40,402 nucleotides of DNA from Alphaproteobacteria bacterium. GTDB lineage: Bacteria; Pseudomonadota; Alphaproteobacteria; UBA2966. Positions 27,374 through 36,739 of the stretch are shown in pieces. How positions within the stretch are numbered: the stretch's first letter is position 1; each line of letters starts with the position of its first letter. The notes beneath the pieces are model-generated. The model was given only the letters and a program-made list of their open reading frames with translations, was not told the origin of the DNA and did not search any database. Position numbers and translations under genes: made by a program. The stretch covers positions 1-40,402 of the forward strand of contig JABILA010000083.1 of assembly GCA_018654745.1 (NCBI GenBank), read 5' to 3'.

Positions 27374-28576
27374 TCAGGCGGCGGCATCCTTGAGGGCCGC
27401 AACGCCCGGTAAATCCTTGCCTTCCAGCCATTCAAGGAACGCACCGCCGGCTGCTGAAAGATAGGTAAACTTGTCACCCGCACCAGCCTGGGCCAGCGCT
27501 GCGACCGTGTCACCGCCACCGGCAACACTTACTAATTTGCCAGCAGAAGTTAATTCAGCCGCTGCATTGGCAACTGAATTTGTGCCGGCATTGAAAGGTG
27601 GAATTTCGAAGGCCCCAAGCGGGCCATTCCATACCAGGGTTTTGCAGGAAGAGAGACGATCCGCCAACGCTTGTGCCGCCGCCGGTCCGACATCCAGGAT
27701 CATCGTGTCTGACGGGACTTTGTCCGCCGCAACTGTCTGGTTTTCAGCGTTCGCCTTGAATTCTTTTGCAACAACAACATCATCAGGCAAAACGATTTCA
27801 CATCCGGCAGCTTTGGCGGCCTCGTCTATTTTTCGTGCCGTGTCCGCCAGATCGGCTTCACACAGGCTGTTGCCCACATCAATCCCGCGAGCATGTAAAA
27901 ATGTATTCGCCATGCCACCGCCGATAACCAGCACATCGACTTTCTTGATCAGATTGCCCAGTAAATCCAGTTTGGTGGAAACTTTCGCACCGCCAACTAC
28001 GGCAGCGACAGGTCGTTCCGGTGTTTCCAGGGCACTGGTGAGAGCTTTCAATTCAGCTTCCATGCCGCGACCAGCGCCGGAAGGTATCAACCGGGCCAGG
28101 GCTTCAGTTGAAGCGTGGGCGCGGTGGGCGCAGGAGAAAGCGTCGTTGACATAAATGTCTGCATTGGCAGCCAGAGCTTCGGCAAAAGCCTTATCGTTCT
28201 GTTCTTCGCCGGCGTGGAAGCGCAGGTTTTCGAGCAGGACAACATCGCCGCCGGCCATGGCGTTGACCGCATCCGAGGCGCTATCGCCGATGCAATTTTC
28301 AGCAAAATCGACCGCAATCCCGAGCTTGTCGGCGAGCGGTTGTGCGACCGATTCGAGGGACATTTCAGGGACATTTTGTCCCTTTGGGCGACCAAAATGG
28401 GACAAAATGATCACTTTTGCGCCGCGCTGACTTAATTCTGCCAGCGTCGGCACAAGGCGATCGATACGGGTGAAATCAGTGATTTCACCGTCCCGCATGG
28501 GGACGTTGAGATCAGCCCGGACCATGACGCGTTTGTCGTTGACGTCAAAATCATCAAGCGTATTGAAATCACCCAT
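27374..28576 (-). CDS. pgk: phosphoglycerate kinase
   Basis: Cytosolic kinase that transfers phosphate from 1,3-bisphosphoglycerate to ADP. 400 residues, full length. The substrate-binding start [11 protein letters not shown], the basic patch LSHFGRPKG, the hinge [14 protein letters not shown] and the nucleotide-site GGGDTVAAL are intact. It sits 18 bases after gap on the same strand, with AGGGAC seven bases before the start codon. The context is the four-gene carbon operon. Confidence 0.96.
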   Translation of the reverse strand: MGDFNTLDDFDVNDKRVMVRADLNVPMRDGEITDFTRIDRLVPTLAELSQRGAKVIILSHFGRPKGQNVPEMSLESVAQPLADKLGIAVDFAENCIGDSASDAVNAMAGGDVVLLENLRFHAGEEQNDKAFAEALAANADIYVNDAFSCAHRAHASTEALARLIPSGAGRGMEAELKALTSALETPERPVAAVVGGAKVSTKLDLLGNLIKKVDVLVIGGGMANTFLHARGIDVGNSLCEADLADTARKIDEAAKAAGCEIVLPDDVVVAKEFKANAENQTVAADKVPSDTMILDVGPAAAQALADRLSSCKTLVWNGPLGAFEIPPFNAGTNSVANAAAELTSAGKLVSVAGGGDTVAALAQAGAGDKFTYLSAAGGAFLEWLEGKDLPGVAALKDAAA

Positions 28577-28594
28577 TGTCGAAGTCCCTATTGC

Positions 28595-29602
28595 TTAACC
28601 CAGTTTGGCCATGGCAACAGCCGTATCACCCATACGGTTGGAGAAACCCCATTCGTTGTCATACCAGGACAGGATACGAACAAAGTTCCCGCCAATGACC
28701 TGGGTCTGGGTCAGATCAAAAGTGGAACTGGCCGGATCGTGGTTGAAATCGATGGAAACCATCGGACCATCGCAAGTGGCCAGAACGCCTTTAAGACGAC
28801 CCTTGGCTGCCTTGACGATGGCAGCGTTGACTTCCTCGACAGTGGTCTTCTTTTTCGAATTGAAAGTCAGGTCAATCATGGAGACGTTTGGTGTCGGCAC
28901 ACGAACCGAAGTGCCGTCCAGCTTGCCCTTCAGTTCAGGCAGCACCAGACCAACGGCTTTGGCGGCACCCGTTGAGGTCGGGATCATGGACATGGCAGCA
29001 GCACGGGCGCGACGCAGGTCACTGTGCAGGGTATCCAGGACGGGTTGGTCACCAGTGTAGCTGTGGATTGTCGTCATGAAGCCGTGTTTCAGGCCAACCG
29101 CATCGTTCAGAACCTGGGCGACAGGTGCCAGGCAGTTGGTGGTGCAGGATGCGTTGGAGACGATCTTGTGGCTCTTGCGCAAAGTCTTGTCGTTGACGCC
29201 ATAAACAATGGTGTTGTGGACGTCTGTGCCGGGGGCTGAAATCAAGACTTTTTTGGCACCGGCTTTCAGGTGCTTTTTGGCCAATTCGCCTTTGGTGAAC
29301 AGGCCCGTGCATTCCAGGGCAACATCGACCTTCAGTTCTGCCCAGGGCAGGTTTGCCGGATCACGCTCGGCAGTGACCATCATCTTGCCACGACCAACAT
29401 CGATGGAAGTCTTGGTCTTTTTGACTTTTTTCGGGAACTTGCCGTGTACCGAATCATACTGCAGAAGATGGGCATTGGCCTCAACTGAACCCAGATCATT
29501 GATGCCGACGACCAGAATATCTTTGCGGTTTGATTCTTCAATGGCCCGAAGGACCAGACGGCCGATACGACCAAAACCGTTAATTGCAACGCGCGTTACC
29601 AT
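28595..29602 (-). CDS. gap: glyceraldehyde-3-phosphate dehydrogenase, type I
   Basis: Oxidises glyceraldehyde 3-phosphate with NAD(P)+ and phosphate to 1,3-bisphosphoglycerate. 335 residues with the Rossmann start INGFGRIGR and the catalytic-cysteine motif SNASCTTNCLAP. The C-terminal SWYDNEWGFSNRM is typical. Cofactor preference cannot be settled by eye. It lies between tkt (31 bases upstream) and pgk, with a GGGAG Shine-Dalgarno. Confidence 0.96.
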   Translation of the reverse strand: MVTRVAINGFGRIGRLVLRAIEESNRKDILVVGINDLGSVEANAHLLQYDSVHGKFPKKVKKTKTSIDVGRGKMMVTAERDPANLPWAELKVDVALECTGLFTKGELAKKHLKAGAKKVLISAPGTDVHNTIVYGVNDKTLRKSHKIVSNASCTTNCLAPVAQVLNDAVGLKHGFMTTIHSYTGDQPVLDTLHSDLRRARAAAMSMIPTSTGAAKAVGLVLPELKGKLDGTSVRVPTPNVSMIDLTFNSKKKTTVEEVNAAIVKAAKGRLKGVLATCDGPMVSIDFNHDPASSTFDLTQTQVIGGNFVRILSWYDNEWGFSNRMGDTAVAMAKLG

Positions 29603-29633
29603 GTATCTCTCCCGTAAATGAGTGTCTTAAAAA

Positions 29634-31631
29634 TTAGAGCTTGGATTTGGCTGCTGCCGCAACTGCGTCAGCGGTAATGCCAAAATGAACGTAAAGGTCT
29701 TTGGCTGGTGCCGAGGCACCAAAGCCGGTCATGCCGACATGAACATCTGAATAGCCTTCCCAACCCTGGGCGATGGCGGCTTCAACAGAAACCCGGACAG
29801 TACCCGGACCAAGAATTTTCGCCCGGTCGTCATCGGACTGTTCTGCAAAGATGTCCAGGCAAGGGACCGAGATGACCCGGGTGCCAATACCTTCGGCTTG
29901 TAATTTGTCGCGGGCTTCTACTGCCACACCGACCTCTGATCCAGTGGCCAGCAACGTAACTTTGGCATCGCCATCGGCGGCCAACAATTCATAGGCACCA
30001 GTCGCACACAGATTTTCGTCTGTATGTTCCGTTCGCTGCAAAGCCAAACCCTGTCGGGTCAGGGCGAGGACAGATGGGCCATCGCGGCGTTCCATCGCCA
30101 GTGCCCAGCATTCAGCCGTTTCAACAGCATCAGCAGGACGGAAAACGGCGACATTGGGGATAGCCCGCATACTTGGAATATGCTCAACCGGCTGATGTGT
30201 CGGGCCATCTTCGCCCAAACCAATGGAATCGTGCGTCAGAACATAAACCACGCGTTGGTTCATCAGCGCTGACATACGAAGGGCAGGGCGAAGGTAGTCT
30301 GAAAACACCAGGAACGTTCCGCCGTATGGAATAACGCCACCGTGCAGGGCAAGGCCGTTCATGACAGCACCCATGCCATGCTCACGAATACCATAGTGAA
30401 CATAACGTCCAGCATAATTGTCCGCAGACATGATGCCGAGATCCGGCGTGTCGGTATTATTGGAGCCAGTCAAGTCAGCCGAGCCACCCATGGTGGATGT
30501 CAGGATCGGATTGATAACTTTCAGGGCTTCCTGGCTGGATTTGCGTGTGGCCCAGCCCGGGGCTTCCGCACTCAGTGACTTTTTATAGCTGTTGATCGTA
30601 TCTTGCCAGTTGCCCGGCAACTCACCGGATAAAGCAAGATTGAACTCGGCCAGTTTGGTGGCATCGAGGCCAGCCAGGCGACTGTTCCATTCTGCGGAAA
30701 CTGACTTGCCCCTGCTGCCGGCATCGCGCCAGGCTTTGAGAACATCATCCGGAATTTCAAATGGAGCGTGCGACCAGCCAAGTGCCTTGCGGGCTGCTGC
30801 GATTTCATCATCACCCAGAGGTGCGCCGTGTACGCCGCTTGTGCCCTGCTTGTTGGGTGCGCCAAAACCGATAACCGTACGGCAGGCAATCAGGGATGGT
30901 TTGTCGGATTTGCGTGCAGCTTCAATAGCCTCGGCAACTTCCTCGGCATTGTGACCATCGCAACTGGACACGTCCCAGCCGCTGGCCATGAAACGGGCCA
31001 GTTGATCATCACTGGCTGCAATATCTACAGAACCGTCAATGGAAATACCATTATCGTCCCACAGGACAATCAGGCGGTTCAGGTTCAGGTGACCAGCCAT
31101 GGAAATCGCTTCCTGGCTGATGCCTTCCATCAGACAACCGTCACCGGCAATGGCGTAGGTGTAATGATCGACAATGTCGGCACCATACCGCGCAGCCAGG
31201 TGGCGTTCTGCCAGCGCCATGCCGACGGCATTGGCCAGGCCCTGACCCAATGGTCCGGTCGTCGTTTCGATACCTGGCAAATGCCCTGTTTCGGGGTGAC
31301 CGGCGGTCATGCTGCCGAGCTGGCGGAAATTGCGCAACTGGTCGATATCGCATTTGTCATAGCCGTTGAGGTACAACAGCGAATATAACAGCATCGAGCC
31401 ATGACCAGCGGAGAGTACAAATCGATCACGATCCGGGAAATCAGCCCAGCTGGCGTCATATTTCAGGAATTTGGTAAACAGCACAGTGGCAACATCGGCC
31501 ATGCCCATGGGCATGCCAGGATGGCCGGAATTTGCGGCTTGTACTGCATCCATGGCCAGGGCCCGGATGGCATTCGCCATATTGTTGTGCTCGGGGGAAT
31601 TACTTGTGGCAGTCGCTTCAGCGAGGCTCAT
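29634..31631 (-). CDS. tkt: transketolase
   Basis: Thiamine-diphosphate enzyme that moves two-carbon units between sugar phosphates in the pentose phosphate or Calvin pathway. 665 residues. The TPP/metal site is GDGCLMEG with the following Asn in the ...WDDNGISIDG segment. The substrate-binding HDSIGLGEDGPTHQPVEH and GMPMGMADVA are standard. It is the first gene of tkt-gap-pgk-fba; the order is shared with many alphaproteobacterial glycolysis/Calvin clusters, but no RuBisCO or phosphoribulokinase is in the window, so gluconeogenesis and pentose phosphate use are the safe reading. Confidence 0.95.
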   Translation of the reverse strand: MSLAEATATSNSPEHNNMANAIRALAMDAVQAANSGHPGMPMGMADVATVLFTKFLKYDASWADFPDRDRFVLSAGHGSMLLYSLLYLNGYDKCDIDQLRNFRQLGSMTAGHPETGHLPGIETTTGPLGQGLANAVGMALAERHLAARYGADIVDHYTYAIAGDGCLMEGISQEAISMAGHLNLNRLIVLWDDNGISIDGSVDIAASDDQLARFMASGWDVSSCDGHNAEEVAEAIEAARKSDKPSLIACRTVIGFGAPNKQGTSGVHGAPLGDDEIAAARKALGWSHAPFEIPDDVLKAWRDAGSRGKSVSAEWNSRLAGLDATKLAEFNLALSGELPGNWQDTINSYKKSLSAEAPGWATRKSSQEALKVINPILTSTMGGSADLTGSNNTDTPDLGIMSADNYAGRYVHYGIREHGMGAVMNGLALHGGVIPYGGTFLVFSDYLRPALRMSALMNQRVVYVLTHDSIGLGEDGPTHQPVEHIPSMRAIPNVAVFRPADAVETAECWALAMERRDGPSVLALTRQGLALQRTEHTDENLCATGAYELLAADGDAKVTLLATGSEVGVAVEARDKLQAEGIGTRVISVPCLDIFAEQSDDDRAKILGPGTVRVSVEAAIAQGWEGYSDVHVGMTGFGASAPAKDLYVHFGITADAVAAAAKSKL

Positions 31632-32039
31632 GCGTCATAAACTCCGAATTCGGTTGGCGTTCAGGCCAGTGTTAATGGTGGAAAAATTCCGGGAACGCAG
31701 TCGGTTTTGATCAAGTCAAAAGACATTTGATTGATGTTTACGAGGTAAATTGTAACAGGCAAATATTCTTGAAGTGGTTATACACGTGTTTTGCGCCGGG
31801 TCGACTCAAACGACCCGGTTTCGGCCAAAAAAAGACCAAAATCGCAATATTTTTTAACTTTCTGTGCCACAGGTAAAATTATTTTTAGGCGGTGAAAAAG
31901 TTTTCCTGCCAGAGCGTTTTAAAAATTCGGAATCGCCCTGGAGCGTTTCCGGGTTTCACGGAAACGCAGCGCCTCCTCCAACCCCTTGGTATGAGCTAAC
32001 AAGCGAAATAGTAGCGATTCCGTTTAGACCGGAATCGCC
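31632..32039. other. intergenic region between tkt and dgcA with three hairpins
   Basis: No gene is visible in these 408 bases. The part next to tkt (31632-31790) should hold the promoter of the carbon operon. Three perfect stems follow: CCGGGTCG (31796-31803)/CGACCCGG (31811-31818), GCGTTTCCG (31943-31951)/CGGAAACGC (31959-31967), and GCGATTCCG (32014-32022)/CGGAATCGC (32030-32038). The stretch 31825-31920 between them is AT-rich. Confidence 0.6.
31943..32038. repeat. pair of related 9-bp-stem hairpins (REP-like)
   Basis: Two hairpins share the pattern GCG-xTTCCG, 7-base loop, CGGAAx-CGC: 31943-31967 and 32014-32038. A diverged third half (GGAATCGC at 31929-31936) precedes them. Similar stems and equal loop size suggest copies of one short interspersed palindromic element. 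The second lies directly beyond the dgcA stop and may also end transcription. Confidence 0.5.
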
Positions 32040-33029
32040 TTAGCCCCATAACTCACGCGAAGCCGGTTTCATCAGGCTGTTTTCGTAGACGAACCCGTTT
32101 TCACGGTCTTCACTGAGCAACAAAGGGCCGTCAAGATCAACATAGGCAGCCAGGGGCCCCAACAGGGCTGCGGGGGCCATACCAAGCGAAGTCCCTACCA
32201 TACAGCCGATAAAAACGCCCAGGCCTATCTGTTTGGCTGCTGATACCACGCGAATGGCCTCGGTAAGTCCGCCGGTTTTGTCCAGTTTGACGTTTACAAA
32301 ATCATATCTGTGGGAAACTTCGCGGATGGAATCATGGTCGTGGAATGATTCGTCGGCACAAACCGGAACTGCCCGTCCCAGACCATCCAGCACGCTGTCA
32401 CTGCCTGCGGGCAAAGGTTGCTCCACCAGCTTCACCCCGAGTTTGGCAAGCTCTCCGCCATATTCAGCGACCATCACCGGTGTCCAGGCTTCGTTGGCAT
32501 CGACGATGATGGTTGTGGCGGGGGCATTTTCCCGCACAGCGCGAACCCGGGCGATATCATTTTCACCACCCAGTTTAAGTTTCAACAAGGGGCGATCTGC
32601 ATGTTTGCGAGCAGCTACGCCCATTTCCTTGGGCGTGCCCAGGCTAATGGTGAAAGCCGTTACAAACGGTCGTGGCTGAGGCAATCCGGCCAGCTGCCAG
32701 ACCGGCGTATCTTTTAATTTCGCCTCCAGGTCCCACATGGCACAATCCAGTGCGTTACGGGCAGCACCTGGACCCATCAGGCTCTGCAAGGCTTCGCGAT
32801 CGAGTGAACCGTCTTCTATCGGATGCCGCAAACGTTCGATTTCCGCAGCAGAACTCTCCTTTGTTTCGCCATAGCGCTTATAAGGCACACATTCTCCGCG
32901 CCCTCGCACGCCATTTTCATGCAGTTCAATTGTGACGACTTCAGCGACGGAGCGGCGACCACGGGAAATATTGAAGCCGCCTTCAATATTCCACGCTTCC
33001 TCGCGCACAATCATTCGGCGTTGGCTCAC
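32040..33029 (-). CDS. dgcA: enolase-superfamily epimerase, DgcA-type (N-acetyl-D-glutamate racemase)
   Basis: A 330-residue member of the enolase superfamily, muconate-lactonizing/dipeptide-epimerase branch. Catalytic Lys pair: KLKLGG and VNVKLDKTGG. Metal ligands: Asp in VDANEAW, Glu in VEQPLP and Asp in CADESFHD. By sequence alone it would be called L-Ala-D/L-Glu epimerase. Because it is coupled to a DUF1611 gene, the better reading is DgcA of the DgcN-DgcA D-glutamate pathway, where N-acetyl-D-glutamate is racemised. The start GTG at 33029 overlaps the upstream stop (GTGA) and has GGAG eight bases before it; ATG 33014 is the alternative. Confidence 0.85.
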   Translation of the reverse strand: MSQRRMIVREEAWNIEGGFNISRGRRSVAEVVTIELHENGVRGRGECVPYKRYGETKESSAAEIERLRHPIEDGSLDREALQSLMGPGAARNALDCAMWDLEAKLKDTPVWQLAGLPQPRPFVTAFTISLGTPKEMGVAARKHADRPLLKLKLGGENDIARVRAVRENAPATTIIVDANEAWTPVMVAEYGGELAKLGVKLVEQPLPAGSDSVLDGLGRAVPVCADESFHDHDSIREVSHRYDFVNVKLDKTGGLTEAIRVVSAAKQIGLGVFIGCMVGTSLGMAPAALLGPLAAYVDLDGPLLLSEDRENGFVYENSLMKPASRELWG

Positions 33030-34018
33030 GACAAATTCTCCACAATCCGGCCCATGCCTTCGATCAGCGGGTCTGCACAAGGCAGGCCATATTTCTCTTC
33101 GGTCTCGGTAAGATATTTTTTGCGGGCGGCATCATCAAGTTCAGATGAATTAACGGAAATACCAACAAAACGAACATTCTTGTTGGTTAAACGTGCCGCC
33201 GTCAGATTAAGGTCCATGCACTCCTGCAGACCCGGTATTGGATGGCCAGGCAGGTTTCGCATATTGGTCCGTGTCGGCTCGTGGCACAAAACCAGGGCGT
33301 CTGGCTGGGAGCCATGTAAAAGACCGAGGCTCACCCCGGCAAAGGCTGGATGGAACAGCGAACCCTGGCCTTCAATGACATGCCAGTGATCAGGATCAGC
33401 CTCAGGCGAAATCCATTCGGCCGCACCGGAAATGAAATCCGCGACAACAGCATCAATGGCAAGACCCCGCCCTGCGATCATGACACCGGTCTGGCCTGTG
33501 GCGCAAAAATCTGCATCGAAGCCCTGCGCGCGCATTTCCTTCTCCAGGGCAAGGGCTGTGTATTTCTTGCCAAGGGAGCAATCGGTGCCTACCGTCAGAA
33601 CTCTTTTGCCACTTCGTTTTACACCGGTACCTGTGTCGAGGTGCTGATCCGAAATTCGAACATCGATCAATTTGCGACCGTGTTTTTCCGCTGCCTGGGC
33701 AAGTTCGCGGGTATCAGACAGGGGACTGTGAAGGCCGCTGGCGATATCCAGGCCAGCCGCCAGCGCGTCAACAAGAACGGTTGTCCAGTCATTGTTCATG
33801 ACGCCACCGGGATTTACGACACCGATCAGCAGTGTTTTGGCACCTTTTTCAGCCGCCTCGGGCAGCGTCAGATCAGGTATTCCCAAATCAGCTTTACAGC
33901 CCTCCAGACGCAGCTGGCCGACACACCATTCCGGACGCCAGTCAGCTACGCCTTGCGCGGTCTTGGCAGCCAACTGATCCTTGGCATTTCCCAAAAAGAG
34001 AAGGTAGGGATGTTCCAT
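33026..34018 (-). CDS. dgcN: DUF1611 protein, DgcN-type D-glutamate N-acetyltransferase
   Basis: A 330-residue DUF1611 protein with a P-loop-like NTPase fold: VLTVGTDCSLGKKYTAL matches the Walker A position, and ATGQTGVMIAGRG and EGQGSLFHPAFAG are the family's hallmark stretches. DUF1611 members paired with an enolase-superfamily epimerase have been described as D-glutamate N-acetyltransferase (DgcN), the first step of a D-glutamate degradation route in marine bacteria and haloarchaea. The assignment here rests on family and neighbour. It translates directly into dgcA by a 4-base overlap. No DgcR regulator was recognised in the window. Confidence 0.82.
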   Translation of the reverse strand: MEHPYLLFLGNAKDQLAAKTAQGVADWRPEWCVGQLRLEGCKADLGIPDLTLPEAAEKGAKTLLIGVVNPGGVMNNDWTTVLVDALAAGLDIASGLHSPLSDTRELAQAAEKHGRKLIDVRISDQHLDTGTGVKRSGKRVLTVGTDCSLGKKYTALALEKEMRAQGFDADFCATGQTGVMIAGRGLAIDAVVADFISGAAEWISPEADPDHWHVIEGQGSLFHPAFAGVSLGLLHGSQPDALVLCHEPTRTNMRNLPGHPIPGLQECMDLNLTAARLTNKNVRFVGISVNSSELDDAARKKYLTETEEKYGLPCADPLIEGMGRIVENLS

Positions 34019-34077
34019 GGTTTCTTGTCCTCGGCAGTATCAGGGTCCCGGCGTTGATCCTGAATGTTTCGATGAAA

Positions 34078-34686
34078 TTACTGTGCAGCTTCCAAAGCAG
34101 CAAATTCGGCTTCGACTTCGACGCGTTGCGCATTGACCAGCTTCAGGATTTCGGGATCGTCCCACGTCCGGTGCTTGCCGTTCGCAAATCCCCGCGCATT
34201 ATGGATATAGAGGATAGCGTTCATCTTGTTGGCAACATAGTTGTTGCGCTCTTTGGTTACCTTGCCCGGCATGCCCATGACAATTGAATTGTCCGGAATG
34301 ACCGTGCCTTCTTTCAGAAATGAACCACCGGCGACGATGCAGTTGTTCCCGACCACTGCGCCATCCATGATTGTTGCGTTGATACCGATCAGACAATTGT
34401 CGCCAATTGTTGCGCCATGAATGGTGCAATGATGTGTGATCGAACAATGGGACCCAATGCGTGTGCCGGTTCCACCGCCAACGTGGATCATCACAAAATC
34501 CTGGATATTTGTGCCCTCGCCGATGACCACATCATAATTCTCGGCACGGACAACGGTGTTCGGCCAAATTGAGGCGTCTTTGTCAACGTGTACCTTGCCA
34601 TAGAGCAAAGCCGTTGGATGGATAAATGCGGGATCATTCAGTGTTACATCTGGGCCAAAACCGGACAATTTAGTTACCTCGTACAA
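34078..34686 (-). CDS. gamma-carbonic-anhydrase-like hexapeptide-repeat protein
   Basis: A 202-residue left-handed beta-helix protein of the gamma-CA/PaaY/CaiE family. Hexapeptide repeats run from residue about 20 to 140 (for example IGEGTNIQDFVMIHVGG, IGDNCLIGINATIMDG and VVGNNCIVAGGSFLKEG). Histidines in MIHVGG and SITHHCTIHG match the zinc ligands of the trimer family. Many members have no proven carbonic anhydrase activity; some are thioesterases. The C-terminal helix (about 150-202) is longer than in minimal forms. It lies 59 bases upstream of dgcN on the same strand and may share its transcript. Confidence 0.82.
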   Translation of the reverse strand: MYEVTKLSGFGPDVTLNDPAFIHPTALLYGKVHVDKDASIWPNTVVRAENYDVVIGEGTNIQDFVMIHVGGGTGTRIGSHCSITHHCTIHGATIGDNCLIGINATIMDGAVVGNNCIVAGGSFLKEGTVIPDNSIVMGMPGKVTKERNNYVANKMNAILYIHNARGFANGKHRTWDDPEILKLVNAQRVEVEAEFAALEAAQ

Positions 34687-34861
34687 ATGGAATTTGTGGG
34701 TACAATGAACCGGGTATCAGGGTCTTGATCCTGCCAGCTGCATCGGTCAAAGTGACATTACACCATCGACCTGACATGATGCCAGAGGGGAAACAAATTG
34801 ACGTTTTCCGTCGCGGTAAATGCATAAATTTGATTATTGAAATGGTAATACGGGTGTGACT

Positions 34862-35410
34862 ATGTCGAAGACAGCATTGATATCTGTTACCGGTGAAGAC
34901 CGCTTGGGGTTAATCTCGGAACTAACGGCTCGAATATTCGATCTCGGTGGAGATTTGGGCGATACGACGTTTGCCGTATTGGGCACAGCTTTTGAATTTT
35001 CTGCCGTGGTTGAGTTTCCTGATCAGTCTGTCCTCGAAGAAATTGGCCAGGAATTGCAATCACTTCCGTTGTTATCTGAAGCCAGCTTCGATATTCAGCC
35101 CTTTAAATATGATACGTCGCACGGCGATAGCGGACGCATTACCCATCGCATCCGCATCAGTGGTGGAGACCAGCCAGGGCTGGTTGCGCGCTTGTCAGAA
35201 GTCTTTGTGAATTTTGATGCCAACGTTGTTCGTATGAACTGCGAGACAACCGAGGGTCAGGACGGAAATCAAAATTACGTCACCCGTTTTGCTGTTTCCA
35301 TTCCGCCAGAACGGGCAGCCGCCTGTCTTGCCGCGGTTGGAAATACTGCCGGGCAGCTTGAACTGACATGTACATGGGATGAAGCCTGGGAATCCAGGTC
35401 GAAAAAATAG
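34862..35410 (+). CDS. double-ACT-domain protein (GcvR-like)
   Basis: A 183-residue protein of two ACT-like halves: ALISVTGEDRLGLISELTARIFDLGGDL starts the first and HRIRISGGDQPGLVARLSEVF starts the second at about 96. This is the layout of GcvR, a small amino-acid-responsive regulator that acts through protein contact rather than by binding DNA itself. No gcv genes are adjacent, so target and ligand are open. ATG 34862 is preferred; GTG 34856 is in frame. It is transcribed away from the gamma-CA gene and converges on mlaA, with 30 bases between stops. Confidence 0.8.
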   Translation: MSKTALISVTGEDRLGLISELTARIFDLGGDLGDTTFAVLGTAFEFSAVVEFPDQSVLEEIGQELQSLPLLSEASFDIQPFKYDTSHGDSGRITHRIRISGGDQPGLVARLSEVFVNFDANVVRMNCETTEGQDGNQNYVTRFAVSIPPERAAACLAAVGNTAGQLELTCTWDEAWESRSKK

Positions 35411-35440
35411 TCCGGTTTCTATCGAATAAATTTCAGCGAA

Positions 35441-36739
35441 TTATTCTGCGCTATCGAACATGTCATCTGCCTGTTTGGCGGTTGTTGCCGCCAGACCGGC
35501 GCGTCCTTTGTTGAGGCCGAGCACCCTGTTTTGATAATAAGCGGCACGCAAGGCTGCATAATAATCGATTGAGTTGTTCCGCAGATTATCCAGTCCGGCA
35601 ACAAGGCTTTCGCGTCCGACCAGGGCGGCGCCTACGTCGCGGGCCGTTCTGACATCTGCTTTCAGAATGTAATTGAACGGGTCAATCAATGAGTCAACAA
35701 TCTTGCCCGTTCCGTCGCGCAATGTACTGGGACCAAACAGCGGCAAAACGATATATGGCCCGGCATCGACGCCGTAACTGTGAAGGCTTTGGCCAAAATC
35801 GGCGCGGTGTTGTTTGAGCCCGAAATCTTCGGCCATTTCAAACAAGCCAAGAACGCCGACAGTTGAATTGATAACAAATCGACCCGCCGTCACGGCAGCG
35901 TCCGTCCCGTCCAGCTGAACCAGGTCATTGATCATGACGACAGGGGCCTTCAGGTTTTTGAAAAAACGTTGGGCTGCTGGTTTGGCCGGTGGCGGCATCA
36001 GGTATCCATACAGGGCAGCAACCGGTCGTAATATCATGATGTCGAGAGCATCATTGAACCCGAATATTGCCCGGTTAATTCCCTCAACCGGGTCACTGAT
36101 TTCTTCGGCACCGTGAAATCCCGGTGCAATTTTCTGATCCTCGGCGATCTCGCGTTGCTTCGGTGCCGAGGCCGTTACAGGTTGTGGCTGGGTCGATTGT
36201 ATAACGGGATAAACAGGCCGATAGACAGTTGGCGGTGGCGCGGAAACCTGAACGGCTGATCCTCTATTGTAATCGGGGGAGGCGATATAGGCCGCATAGG
36301 CTGATGTCTGGATTGATGCCAGTGGCAGTCCGGCGGATCGGGCAATCACAGGCGCAAATCCCGGATAGACATGCGCCGTTTGTTTGGCCAGGGACAATGC
36401 GGACGCGGGAGCAGCCTTTACAGCCGAAGAAATAATTTCGCTGACAAGGTCTGGTCTTGCCGAAATTGACGAGACAATGACGGAAGCCAAAGCATTGTCG
36501 CCGCTGTCACGCGCGCGCCTCGCCTTGATCCATTGCAGGGACTGATTTCCCAAAGACTTGCCAATGTCTGCTTCCTGCGCTTGCAGTGCATTTGCAGCGG
36601 CAGCTGTATCTGCAATATTTCGGGCAATGTCAGCCGGCAGTGCAGCAAATGAAGTTGTTGACCAGGCCAGAATGCCGGCAACAAGGACAAGGGATATAGC
36701 CAGCGCCCGGGGCACTGAATTTCGGCGTATCGCGAGCAT
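35441..36739 (-). CDS. mlaA: MlaA/VacJ lipoprotein-family protein with long N-terminal extension
   Basis: Outer-membrane phospholipid transport protein of the Mla pathway, which removes misplaced phospholipids from the outer leaflet. The MlaA domain occupies about residues 210-400 (DPVEGINRAIFGFNDALD, NSTVGVLGLFEMAEDFGL, DFGQSLHSYGVDAGPYIVLPLFGPSTLRDG). Residues 1-35 are a signal sequence ending SFA; no lipobox cysteine is present. About 165 extra residues of Ala-rich helix and a Pro/Gln linker precede the domain, giving 432 residues against about 250 usually. ATG 36739 shares one base with the upstream TAA stop (TAATG) and has GGGA nine bases before it. Confidence 0.88.
   Translation of the reverse strand: MLAIRRNSVPRALAISLVLVAGILAWSTTSFAALPADIARNIADTAAAANALQAQEADIGKSLGNQSLQWIKARRARDSGDNALASVIVSSISARPDLVSEIISSAVKAAPASALSLAKQTAHVYPGFAPVIARSAGLPLASIQTSAYAAYIASPDYNRGSAVQVSAPPPTVYRPVYPVIQSTQPQPVTASAPKQREIAEDQKIAPGFHGAEEISDPVEGINRAIFGFNDALDIMILRPVAALYGYLMPPPAKPAAQRFFKNLKAPVVMINDLVQLDGTDAAVTAGRFVINSTVGVLGLFEMAEDFGLKQHRADFGQSLHSYGVDAGPYIVLPLFGPSTLRDGTGKIVDSLIDPFNYILKADVRTARDVGAALVGRESLVAGLDNLRNNSIDYYAALRAAYYQNRVLGLNKGRAGLAATTAKQADDMFDSAE

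Noticed and set aside
29634..31631. Calvin-cycle (cbb) operon reading of tkt-gap-pgk-fba
   Set aside because: No RuBisCO, phosphoribulokinase or CbbR gene is present, so autotrophy is not supported.
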